The notes under the pieces are model-generated. The model saw only the letters and a list, made by a program, of their open reading frames with translations. It made no database searches and was not told where the DNA came from. Shown here in pieces: positions 38,930 to 51,100 of a DNA stretch of 64,000 bases (position 1 is the first letter of the stretch; every line of letters begins with the position of its first letter). The DNA comes from Trichoplusia ni (taxonomy: Eukaryota > Arthropoda > Insecta > Lepidoptera > Noctuidae): positions 11,594,001 to 11,658,000 of the forward strand of contig NC_039479.1 of the NCBI RefSeq assembly GCF_003590095.1, in the 5' to 3' direction. Both the position numbers and the translations under genes were made by a program.

Positions 38930-39000
38930 CCTTGTGTCGCAGGGGTTTGAGAAAACAAATCACATGCACAACGACACCCAGACTCAGAACAAGCAGTAAA
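38930..39000 (-). repeat. tRNA-type SINE 3' fragment (minus strand)
   Basis: On the minus strand TTGTTCTGAGTCTGGGTGTC GTTGTGCATGTGATTTGTTT...CCCTGCGACACAAGG matches the 3' half of the SINE at 50473-50654. The tRNA-like head is absent. Confidence 0.55.
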
Positions 39001-39875
39001 ACATAATATATTAAAGATATATGTGATAAAAAAAAAACTATTTGACATGTCACGCCTATTTCAATCATGACTGATAACCGATTCCAAAACGAAAATACTA
39101 ACATAATCAGATATTACAAAGTCTAAACAATTTAAGTTTTAATTATCGAGAATAATCAACATTTCAAACCTCACGTTTTACATTTGAATATAAATCGCAT
39201 TGAAATGAGTGAGAAAACTGAACTGGATTAAGTAAATGCCTTCGATGTAATTTTTATTAGTTCTGGAGCAAATAAATTGGAATGCAATATTTATTGGACG
39301 ATGTACAGTCAGCATGCCAAGTGGGTGATTGTGAATTTATTAGTTAACGTGTGGCCAGCGATGGAAATTGTATCAATATTGGCTTTAAGGAATATAAATA
39401 AGTAATTTTAAAATCGGAAATTACTGTTTTTTCTACTCAAAACGGAGAGTATAACATTCAAAATTATTAAATTCTTTGTTTTTGCCCTAACTCAACTACC
39501 TCATTAATATTTAAAAAAAAAGCTAGAAAAAAAGTTCGACTGAAAAGGTTTCAAGATTTTTGTACCATCTACAAAACGCAATTTAAAGTCTTACTAATAA
39601 AGTCTTAGCAAAAAAAACCACCTCAAGCTTACTTTCACGAACAATCACATCCTCCGTCGCCACCGCACTGGCCACAACTTAACAGAGATCGAGTTAATTA
39701 CAGTAACTTCAGAGGGAATCAGAAATGCAATTAGTTTGGTGCGTGCGCTCCCGTAAGCCGGGGTTTTTACTGCCGTACAAACGCGTTCGTCCCGTCCCTA
39801 ACAAATGTCGTCTCGTTGTCGTTAAGGGTCAGTCTCGTATAAGTTTTTTTACAATCCTCGCATTTGTTTGCAGAG
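39001..39875. other. No supported gene; GC-rich segment at 39640-39850
   Basis: The segment includes GTGCGTGCGCTCCCGTAAGC CGGGG, GTTCGTCCCGTCCC and a TCAGT element, unlike the flanking AT-rich DNA. It lies immediately upstream of the possible exon at 39876. Confidence 0.4.
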
Positions 39876-39940
39876 TCAGAAATTGAGGGTCTAATACGAC
39901 GAAAATTGGGATATCCTATGGAAAGGTCTAAACTGGTAAC
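39876..39940 (+). CDS. Possible small coding exon (unknown)
   Basis: A good acceptor (TTTTTTTACAATCCTCGCAT TTGTTTGCAG) ends at 39875. It is followed by an open frame with a charged, helix-like peptide, ESEIEGLIRRKLGYPMERSK, before a weak donor-like CTG|GTAACA near 39940. The peptide is not AT-biased nonsense, and the pyrimidine tract is convincing. However, no matching upstream or downstream exon is visible and I do not recognise the sequence. It could be an exon of a gene spanning the window or chance. Confidence 0.22.
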
Positions 39941-42900
39941 AAATTTCTCCTGTAATAACTATTTGGTTATTTATATTGTCAGAATAGTCAATATAATGTT
40001 TAGGAGCAGTATCGATCTTCTACTACCTTCAATGCTATTTACCATTACAATTTGTATTTAAATTTCAGATATTTCAAGGTTACGTCTACGTAGTTTAAGT
40101 ACATCCAAACACTTCCAAGGCCTTTACCTAAATATTTTTCGTCTGGCAAATTACCATAACACAAAATTTTCTTTTGGCCTTTGAGACATCTATAAAGTGT
40201 TTTTAGCATCAAAATTTTCATCTAAACAAATTAAGGGCCCTCAATAAACTTTAATTACGAAATATTTAAGGCAACTATACCGCCAAACTTCCTTTGTAAT
40301 AGCGATCCTGAGTCCAAGTGTTGGAAATTTTCAAACATATTTCGTTGTGTAACGAGGTCAAACGACAGAAAAGGGAGTTAGTACAAATGTTTACATCGAA
40401 GGAGGGCAAGGGAATTATTAATCCAAACATTTTTTCTTGTGAATAAAGGATACTGACCTATTCAATGTAATGGCTTACGTAATTCTTCTCAATCATGATA
40501 GGGTTGGCTCGGTGTAGGGATAGAAGCTTTCCGTTGCGTATTCATTAGGGAATCGTTGCGACAAATGTTCCGGAATTATGTTTCCGGAATTATTCGCTTA
40601 CTCAAGAAAACAAGATGTGACACTCCTTATCCGTTGGAGGATAACATGTCGGCGTTCTTTGTCGTGATTGTTGATTTCATTATCGTTGAACTGTAGCCAT
40701 TTGTCACTTGCGTATGTTGCATCTTCTTCTGTCTAGTAACTTCATTTGATCAAATGTTAATCCTTTTCACGTAACAGTCGATCCACATTTTGTATACTAA
40801 ACGTGACTTTCGAATGTAATCTTATTTGGAATTTGGTTCTAAAATGACCTTCAAAGTAACTAATTCTATCTATGATATGCTAATGAATCCTAAAGCCACA
40901 ACTTGCATTTCAATTGAAATTTTAATCTCAAAACATCGCTTCATTTATTTTCCGAGCAGTGATTGCGATGAAGGAATAATAAATGAGGTCCAATAAATTC
41001 ATCTATTCCGGTTGTTTTATCTGTCGACAAATCAGCACCGACCGCTTAACTTAACTAGTCAATTAAATCGATTTCACCCAACCTTCTTGGTCGACAACCT
41101 TTTCAGGGTCTTGTAGGTTCATTATTAAGCGTAACCTGAATAATTCTGGCCGTCCCGACCAAAGATAACCCTAATTTCATGCGTGACTCACCAAGCTTGA
41201 CCGGTTTTCTTTTCTATAATCATGTTCCGCTAAATTTTCCTCTAATTTTGTTGTTCACTGAGGTTTTCTAATAAAATCGTCACGTGGTCATATATCACTT
41301 ATTTCGGTTCTTATATCATATCTTTTTACCTCTTTTAAGTCTTAGCTATTAAAATTCATTTTACAATTGCAATATTTTGCGTTACTATTTTTTTCAAATC
41401 TGCAGTCAGCCAGTATCTAATATATGGAGCCTTTATAGGCTACTAAACTTCACGCAGAATTTTTTAGTCAGCAATCATTTCCACATAGACTATCTTATCA
41501 AGGGGTTTCATGTTCATTTAGAACATGACTACTTAAAATTTAACTTCGTATGCTGAAGCTCTTTCTCCAGTTACATGAATAGCCTTCAGATTGCTTCGAC
41601 GTAATTCATTTGTTCCTAAATTACCCAAATTCCATTCAATAACTAGTTGTTTTCTACAAACTGTTTAACCCCTTTGTGTTTGCCAACGAAACTATTTATC
41701 GTGAGGCGGTCTCGATCGCCCCAATATATCTAAACTCCCTAACTACTTCCCACTCAAATATTTCCTGTTCTGCAATTTATAGCTAAGCGTTTGTATCAAT
41801 TTGTTTAAGGTTATTGCGTAAACGGAATTCAAGTTCTAATAAATCATCGACTTTACGATGTTGAATGGTATCTGAAAGATTTTCGTGATAATCAATTCAC
41901 CGAACTTTGCAATCTTTATTTTATATTTTCACTGTAAATTCTTTTCGATCATATTGTATCAGATGTATAGGAGAAACCTTATTATTTTTAGTAATCAACG
42001 AGAATAATTGCTTTATATTTGTCAATTAAATCAGTTTTAGTAATCTGTGGTTCTATTGTAACTTTCTAAAAAATCATAATAGTTTCATGATTCCCCAAAA
42101 TTCCCCGAATCGATACTAAAATTAATACAAACTATTAATTTAATAATATAAAGACACGCTCCAACTAATTTCGTCGCATACTCTAGTATTATCTATTTTG
42201 ACGTCGCAACAAATAAACCATGCCGATACTTGCTACATACTTATCTTTAATCCTATTATATTTGAAACAAACGCGGTTTCAATTAGTGGCAGCGTTCGTA
42301 ACTAATTAACTAAATTGAGATGATAGGCTTCAATTGTATGCTGAAAACTCAACTCTCTCTCAACTTCCAATAACGTAAAACCCACTCAATTTCAATACGA
42401 ACTTATTATGGAGACAAAATAATATTGAAGCCTTCACGTATAAATTAGTTATAGAGCGCAAACGAGATATTAAGTACTCTGAATATATTTTACACGTGGA
42501 GTGTCATCACGGCAATCCGATTCACTTTTAATACTCTTCCGTTATTTTCTCGACTTAGTGTGAATTGAAAAAGAACACAAATGCAACCGTCAATTCGGTG
42601 CATCACAAGATGATTACTCAAGGCACACTGTGTACCTACATGAGATTTCTACCATATCATTGATTAAATATTCATTTTCTACTTCGGCAATTCGAACTGA
42701 CATTACATTCTATCGACTGCGCTCTATAACGGCACTTCTTACTCCAACCTTCTTACTCAAACAGCACCTATATCGCAAAGTTTTGATATTGCGTCAGTCA
42801 GCCAAGTTGAGTCCTACAATGAAGACTTACGGCTTCTGTTGTTCCCAACACTTTCTTATAAGAATATATTGCTTATGTCCCAAACTTCTTGGGGAACTTT

Positions 42901-45900
42901 GAAATGTTACCAGTGATACAATTTCGCGAACTTTGTAATAGCTCCGGTATCTTTTGTGAAAACAGTGTGCTTTCGGACGTCTATTTTCGATTCTGTTATT
43001 GCGTATTGAATTTGTATTTACTTTTCAATTTGTTAAGTCAATGTTTATTTTTGTTTGAAAAACATATACTTGATGGGGACAAAGAAATGCTTCTATGGCT
43101 TTTACAGTAATTCTTACCATGAGCGAAGACTCCGTATAACGAATTTCAGTAAATTATAGCATAGCTAAGATCTTCATCAGCTTGGTAGAGAACAAAGCAC
43201 TAAATATTTGGAACTTATAAGTCTTATAACAAGCTGTAGAAAGTTAAAGTATAATCCCAAAAAAATCCAACTAAAATTTCAGTATAGCAAACATTCTAAG
43301 CAAATCCTACTTTTTGTTGTTTACATGTGTGTAAAGGTACTTAGGATCACGTTAGTTACATTACCTTGTTTTATTAGCCTACCTTATCCTACTAGTCGGC
43401 AAAACCCTTTCCTTTCTTCAAACCTCTCGAAAGGTCACGCCTTCATTTCGTGTAAAAGAGGTTGTATTATAAATATTGCCAGAACCGTCTAACCTAAATC
43501 ATTTCTAAGATTCCAATCTTTTCGATCTCCTTTCTAGGTAACCCAGAATACTGGAGAAGCTTAAAAAATAACAGTTCCTGAATAACATCGTTCAAGATGG
43601 CTTGCTTCATACATAATGAATAATTGTGATTTTATTCAAGCTTCCTTCAACATTTTGAGTTGAAAATATTCATTGTTTTGTTTTAATATTCGCATAAATT
43701 GCTGGATTTTTTATTTATTAAATATATTCAGTTTAACTATACATTTTTATGGCTATGGAAAAGGTAAAATATATGTTTTCGTTTTATATTATTTTTTCAC
43801 AAAAAACTCGTCTTAATAACCAATTAATAATAATATAAAAACCGACTAATTATTTAAATTACTTAGCTACCCCCATACAAGTTCAAAATATCTAATTTTT
43901 CATAATAATCAAAGCGTATATTAGGCATGAGCTTGCCACTACGGTTTATTTAGGGGCGACCTAAACCAATATCCATAATCCACTTTATCATAATTTTGTA
44001 CTCACAAATTATGTTACATGAAAATATCACCGACAAATTGACAAGCCTAATTGGCGGACAAAAAATTCTCTTTCAATTTTGTTCCACGCATTGAGTACAA
44101 AAAACGTGGATCCAATTTGCCAAAGTCGTCGTGTTTGTTTCCATTTTTATAGGCGCGTTGGCCCAATTATTGACCTATATTTTGCATGCTTTTTAGTTAT
44201 GTTTTCTCAAGCAATTTTGACGTGAAGTTCATTACAGATACTCTACTCCTTTTCAAAATGATCAGAATATAATTAATAGTACGGGGTTTGTATTTGCAAA
44301 GCAGTCAAAACGGTTCAATTTTCAGTGTTATGCATCCCTAACAATAACATGACTATTCATTCCATGTTCTCTTCTACGGATAATTACATTAGCATATCTT
44401 CAATCTTACACTGTTATCTATAGTTTCGAAATAATCTATTCAAAATACTCCAAACAAAATGCATTGAAAAACCAAATCGACAAATTATAAAATAATGGTA
44501 ATAGATGCGATCGCGAATCCATTGAATCAAACATGAACTGAGAGAGGTTTTTAAAGAAATTCCAGGTAAATAAAAGCCGATAGAGATTTAATAAAACGTT
44601 TTGGAATGTAATGAAGTGTAAAATAGAGTTCCTTCCAGAGATTAGTCCCTTTTGTCGTGCGGCGACGGCGTCGTCCAGGAAATCACTAGGAAATTGCCCA
44701 GTACCCGCCTCTGGCGCCCGAGGACTTGCTGATAAGAACAGTTATAATATCCTAGATGCACATTATTGCACATGCTTGTGTCTTTTATCCTGAATAACGT
44801 ATCGTTACGTTCCAAATGTTTAAGCTTCTTCTAGTAGAGACAAAATTGTAACTGAGTTATGAACGAAAGATGTTCTTTTGTTTAAATTAATGAAATATGT
44901 ATATATTGTGTGCATACGAATAACTTGGAAGTTTTAAATCCTAAAACAAATTGCAACAAAAACAACTCCATAAGAAAACTAATAAATAAAACTTAATATC
45001 GAACTATGACAACGCATAAACAAAGAACTATAATCAAAGAAAGTGCTGCTAATAATACTACGTGGTCATACATATATCGCAGGGCTATGTATGACCATCA
45101 AAGTTTTTCTCGTGAATACCCTTTGCTTGACCGTGCCTACAAATTTTAAGTAAAGATGTCGAAAGTAGAGCAAGTTTCCCCAGAAGGCTCTTAAACACTC
45201 TTGGCTTAAAAGATCCTGTAAGAAGCCGAGATCAAAAGCAAATGCACTCTTTTGCTACCGACGAAGCTAGAGGATTTAAACTATTATTTTGAGCCCAAAA
45301 TAGCCGTAAGAAGTGTTTATTTTGTGAAATATTTTTTCCTTTATACATAAAAGGTGTTTCGACGACGGTGATTCTTTAGGCGATCCTAAAAATCCAACTT
45401 TCATATTTACTTAAGAATAGTTTTATAAGATAATGCTAGCTCATTACTAACAAGACTTTGAAGTAATATTTGAAGTTTAAAATGTAATGGATGAGTTATT
45501 CTCCAGTCTAGTAGAGCTATTCGTCAACTGAATTACAAAACTGAACCAACTAATTATGAAAGATGGTTGTAGTTTCACTGTCGAGATACCGGCCATCTTG
45601 GATTATGCTGCACTGATATATATGTGCTTCGAGCAGTTGAAACTCTCGAGAATATTAACATACTTCTCTGTAATTCTCTTACCTGAGTTAAATCTTAAAT
45701 TTACGGAGAATGACAATGGATACAACATTATAAGCATTATTTACAAAACCTTCGATTTAACTTCCTACCGAATTCCTTAGAGTTATCTTCCAGTCTTACC
45801 ATATTCAGCCGAATACCGTTCGGCGACTGCTTCATATAGTATCATCATCATCATCATCATCAATCATACTTTTTTAAATTAATTTTAATCAACAACAACT

Positions 45901-47549
45901 GTGTGTTCTGCGCTACCTCGTTACCAGATAATAATCAAAAGCGGTCTAGTGGTTTGGGTATGCAGATGTAACATACTCACATATAATTTGTGACTGTAAT
46001 CAGAATAGAAATCCACTCCATTGCATTACATCAAAATAATATATGAAAGTAAGCACGAGTAAATCATGCAACCAATTTAAATCTGTTACGTAACTATTAA
46101 AGTTCCCAACGGGGATCGAGGCCAGAATACTGGCGAGCAATCCATGCTCGTATATAAATACTTTGGGCTATACAATACAGCTTTTACGAAAACTAACCGC
46201 CGTGCTGGTCTACCCATTAAAACTTGGACGAAACCAACTTTCATTCGATGTCATCCATTTTTAGTAGTACAAGTTTTATCGACATAATTGTTATTCTGTA
46301 TTAGGTGTTGGTGTTTAGTGTTAATGTATTTAAATAATTGGAATACCTACCCTTTTAGCCAAATTAGCTACTACTTACTTACCTACTAACGACGAAGAAA
46401 GATAACACAATTCATTTGTTTTTTTTCTATACCAGCACGCCAATTCCGCGACAGTCGATGCCAATACTATTTATGTTAACTATTCTATTTAAAAAAAATA
46501 TTTTATTCTATCTTCGTTGAAATCTAATGAGCTTCAAAATTTAAGTTTTAATTCGTTGTGTAACCTAAGTACAGTTATTACACAAATCGTTGTTTGGAAA
46601 CATGTTCAATTTGAAATCCTTTCAAAACATCTGCGCAAGCTTGTCTAATGGATTTCTAACCCTAACTCTAACTAGTTAATCTTAATATTATCAAAAAAAT
46701 CATAACTAAACAGTGCTAAAAGGACAAACAATTGAACGCCGCTAAAAGACTGACAAAGAATGTTATAAAAAGTAGCCAAAAAAAAATAAACGCAAAACCA
46801 GCCTGAGCCATAATAACGTCGTCACATCTCGCCGTCACTAAGTAGATTTATAGGTGAGGTCCAGCTCTTCAAGTGTCCATTACGAAGACAATTCCATTAA
46901 AAAAGAATGTGACATTAAAAACGTATCAGATTGTCCGTCGCTGGACCCTTTCGATGGGATTACTTCTATTTTCCGTGATAAAAGGAAAATGTCATTATGA
47001 TGCGATATTCAGTACTGCTGAGGTTTTAGTTTGGCTACGGTCAAATTGCCAGCGACCTGAAGATCCCGGGGAATTGAGGGCTACTTATATTGTTCCCATA
47101 TTTCCGTACATATACAAACCAGTTTAACCTCTTACAAGTGGATGTTCAAAAGTATATTAATATTTTTTTTCTTGATGTCCATACTGTACCTTTTCCCACG
47201 TTTTTATAAACTCACTTTTTTGTTTGTTTGTCGTTCCGGTTGGCTTTTGCAACTCAATTTTGAGGCACTTTCCGATAAGCTAGCATGCTGAAATTTTCAG
47301 GGTAGCTTCCATTCCGATGATAATGCAATTTACAAAATTTTAAATCTATCAATTATTTCATAGTAGGTATATGTTATTTAATCCAGCTATATGGTGTCAC
47401 CAGGAATGTCGTAGCATAAAATATTTTTTTGTGAATGAAGAATAATAAGTTCATCAAAGTATATACTTTAAGAAGGTTCTTGATTGCGTTTGTATCAAGT
47501 AGATGCAATATACGTCTGGTCAAACTAATGCTCGGCTAAAAAAGTACAG
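39941..47549. other. No supported gene
   Basis: AT-rich. Small items: tandem TTCCGGAATTAT at 40568-40593, a perfect 12-bp inverted repeat at 45063-45097, an (ATC)7 microsatellite at 45841-45862, and a less AT-rich patch at 44640-44720. Frames at 42630-43492, 45556-45780 and 46873-47127 are not protein-like. Confidence 0.5.
45841..45862. repeat. (ATC)7 microsatellite
   Basis: Seven uninterrupted ATC units. It may be the tail of a lost LINE insertion like the one at 18897, but no LINE body is attached. Confidence 0.8.
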
Positions 47550-47558
47550 AACTCCTTT

Positions 47559-47642
47559 CATCTCATCTCATCTCAGCCTATCGCCGTCCACTGCTGAACG
47601 TAGGCCTCCCCCAAAGAGCACCAACCATCCCGGAACGAACAA
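47559..47642 (-). mobile_element. 84-bp RTE-like LINE tail with target duplication
   Basis: AACTCCTTT is repeated at 47550-47558 and 47643-47651. On the minus strand it reads GGGGGAGGCCTACGTTCAGC AGTGGACGGCGATAGGCTGAGATGAGATGAG, the RTE-like LINE 3' end with a (GATGA)n tail instead of (GAT)n. It is 5'-truncated, with no coding sequence left. Confidence 0.8.
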
Positions 47643-47997
47643 AACTCCTTTAACGACCTGTTATTAAAACATTTTATTATACGTACCTAACTGCCTCTAC
47701 CTACGAAAAACTCCCAATTAAAAGTATAGTTTGTGCTGCAAACTGTTTTTTGCAATTACACCTATGTAGATTAGAAATATTTTTCCTTTAACTTGTGAAA
47801 TCAACAATCACCATTGTCATTCTTTATTTAAAGCTAACAATAAAGTTATTCTTAAATAAACAAACTAGCTAAATAAATATAGAGTTAAAATCCTGCCACA
47901 GCACAGTGGGCAAAAAATATAAAGTCCAATGCAAAAAAAATGGTATAGATAATACGGCGTGCAAAATAAATTCTCGTATATTAATATAAAAAAATAT

Positions 47998-48003
47998 TTT
48001 ATT
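47998..48003 (-). terminator. Poly(A) signal AATAAA of PGRMC1
   Basis: AATAAA on the minus strand, about 80 nt after the TAG stop of the PGRMC1 gene. It is the first canonical signal downstream. AT-rich DNA makes chance matches common, so an additional, more distal site is possible. Confidence 0.5.
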
Positions 48004-48082
48004 AACGTTTAAAACATTTTCCCTAGGCACCCGATTTCAGAAACATCACGTTTCAATTGTTTCAAATAATATTTTGTCTATT

Positions 48083-48174
48083 CTATTGTGTTTTCTTTTC
48101 TTCTGTTTCGTCGTCACTGTACTTGTTCGGGGTCTCACCCGGCTTCAACAGACGGCCCACAATATCGTATTTTT
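48083..48174 (-). CDS. PGRMC1: PGRMC1 coding exon 3 (C-terminal strand and acidic tail)
   Basis: This exon is too short to stand out as an open reading frame and was found by looking for the missing family C-terminus. It follows an acceptor TTTTACAG ending at 48175 and opens in phase, completing E145, then KYDIVGRLLKPGE and a lysine/glutamate-rich end before TAG at 48085-48083. The junction exactly restores the family pattern W-E-x-Q-F-x-x-K-Y. Y147 is the conserved tyrosine after the junction. Confidence 0.93.
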
Positions 48175-51100
48175 CTGTAAAATAATTTTAAATCTTTTAA
48201 TTGTCTGCTCAAAATGTGTTGTTGTTATCCTTAGTTCAGTCTAAATTTTCTGCAACTTGAAACTCAAAATGTCCGAAACTGTATTTTACTTTCAGTTACA
48301 AGTCATATTTGAAAAACCTTTATTTTTCATATTCCTTTTAGCACTATCTAGCAACATGCGCAACATTTTTTCATCAATTTTATTCAATAAGAAACCCATA
48401 GTTTTTTGCTAGGAATGACATTTTTCAAACTCGCAACTAGAGTCATCACATTTATATTTATTATAGTTGCTAAAGTGAAATTTGAAACCTATATTGTATA
48501 TTTTTAAGCATATATTATTACTGACACGTTATACAAGGAAACTCATGTTCAATAAGATTTTAGATTAGATACTTGGAACCAGATTACTTCCATACAGCAT
48601 GACAATTATGAAATAAAATTGTAATAAGACAAATTATTGCATAATTCTCTGACGTAACAAACCATGACTGATTTATTCTACTCCTACTAAGAATGACTAA
48701 GTTAAATGTGTCACTTGAAGTATATCTGTTTCACCTTATATTAATAAAATTTCATCATCCATTTCAACCAAAACCTTTTCCACTATTATATCCTTAGGCT
48801 GATCGTGCTAGATGACGTCGTTAGATTTGCAATACATGGCAGAGCCACAACGCTCCGGTATCAAAAATTATAAATCTTCACCGGCAATGTATGCTACTTG
48901 ATCTATATTTCTCGCTTTGTGTGAAGACCTTAAATTGATCACATAGACATTACCTCTGAACTGGTCTTCCCATTCTTTGGCAGAAGCGATTTCATCAGGA
49001 GTCAGGTCACTGCAGTCATCGTATTCAGTCTCAGATGCTGCTACCTTCTCAGTAGCAAGACCACGGGTGGCGTCCTTTCCGGCAAAGGCGGAGTATGGAC
49101 CACCTGGAAATTTAAAAAGATAAATATTTAGTTCAATGTGTAAAATTTGAAGGAAACCAAGTTTATGACGAATCGCCACATCATTAATTTTTATTCTTAG
49201 AGTTAAAACAGTAAACAAAAATAAGATTTCGGATCAATAATAATTTAACCCAAAGATCATTCATTTTTACCTAAAAGAGAAATTACACAATTTATGGATT
49301 CAAAGTTTTAGTATTTACGAGGAACATGAGTTGCTTTTGTATATATTTCAGTTTTGGGAAAAATATTCACTGCAAGAGAAAATTATCATGACAGTATTGG
49401 TTCGGAGGTAAACAACCTCGAGACTAATGTATGTGATAGACATTTACATATACATGTATGATAAATATAAAGTCGTAGCTACTGTAATTGACGGGCCAAA
49501 AGACTTTAAAAGTACGCTATGGAAAATATCGAATAAAATTCTGAAAACGACTTTTGTAATATTTGTTACATAAAACGGTTTAAACGGTAGTTAGGCAAAT
49601 TAAGAATGTAATTTACAAAAAAAAAATATTCTGTACCTAACTCAAATAATCATAAAACATTGCATTAGTAAAACAAGAAAAATATTAATTCAATTCCAAC
49701 AGAGATCGAATGATTAAAAAAGAACATAGGCTTGGATAAGGTCGACCTCATTCTCTCCATAAATTTCCCTCTCCTAAGTAGGAGATACACTTTTATGGGG
49801 CCAGATTCCATTAAAAGGATTTTAATTCACCGCTCCATGCATTCATTTAAATAATTGCATGCTTTACTTTTTTCGCTGGCAGCCCCTTACGAGCGCAAAC
49901 CGTTTACGTTTTAAAAATTAGTTCGAAAACCGTGTTTCCTTCAAGCGTGTCTGAATTATAGCTTCCTCGCTTATAAACAGTAGCTGTTATCCTATGTTGT
50001 GTTTTAGGTTTTAGTTTTAATGAAAATTCTCTTTTCTACTAAGGTTTTAGCTCTTTTATTTGTACCTCTTGTATTTTTTTAGATTAAGTACGATTAACAA
50101 TAGAATTATATACCGTCTAAATATATTATTCTAGAACATTCGTAATGAAATGAACGATAACAATGATTATGCTACAGATATAGAAATTATGTAATCATAA
50201 TACTTAGTGTGACAAAACCTTATCTTTTTATCAAGGTCAATGTTACATGGAGTAAGGACGATAATATTTGTGTGCCAACATGTCTAAACAAGACTTTTCA
50301 GACGGACAAATAAAGTGATCTTATTCAAATGGGACCCAAACCGTCTTAAAAGAACGGTTAAGATGTTAGCAGGTTTGAAGCTTAAGACAAAAATAAAATG
50401 TTAATAATGAGACCAGGACCATAGTTGTAAGTCGAAGCAATCTTCCAGGAGATAAAAAAACCGGAGAAGAAAGTGGTAGCCTAGTGGTTGAGGTCACCAG
50501 GCCAAATCCACTGAGCTCGACATAAAGCGGGTTCAATCCCCTTGTAAGACAAACATTTATGTTATCGCTGTCTTTGTGCATATGACTTCAATGTTTGTGA
50601 AACCCGCCGCGACACAGGAATTAAATTCCTTAATGGGGAGTGTTTTTTTTTTTTAAAGAGAGAAACGCCTAAATCGTGAAACAATAAAGGCATTGAATTA
50701 AAATATCGACAGTCTCCAAATTTGAAACGGGTAATTAGGTCAGATTTCGCAATTCGCTTAATTAAAGTCACACACAACATTGGTAAATCATTGTTCACTT
50801 ACAATAAGTAAATTCTTCAGCTTGACCCGTGTGACCGTTAAACTGAACCCAAATGGAGTCACACAATGTAAAATTATTATAATAAAAACATCGCCTTCTA
50901 CCAAGGTTAGATCAATTGACAATGTGTTTATAAAATCAGGGACTTTGTATAATTACCGACTGCGCATTGGAAATTGAAACTTCAGTGTATGTTGTTAAGG
51001 TTCATATTTGAGTGTTGTGTTTGAAAGGATCGTTGATAAATGCATCGTCTGGTGGTTACTGAGGCGCATTTATCTTGTGTTCGATGTTTGTACTCAAGAA

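Noticed and set aside
45841..45862. (ATC)7 as another truncated LINE tail
   Set aside because: No LINE body follows and no flanking duplication is visible, so it is kept only as a microsatellite.
50366..50581. 71-codon minus-strand frame in PGRMC1 intron 1, tested as an extra exon
   Set aside because: It lies across a SINE. The exon 1 to exon 2 junction is already in phase and restores the family sequence without it.
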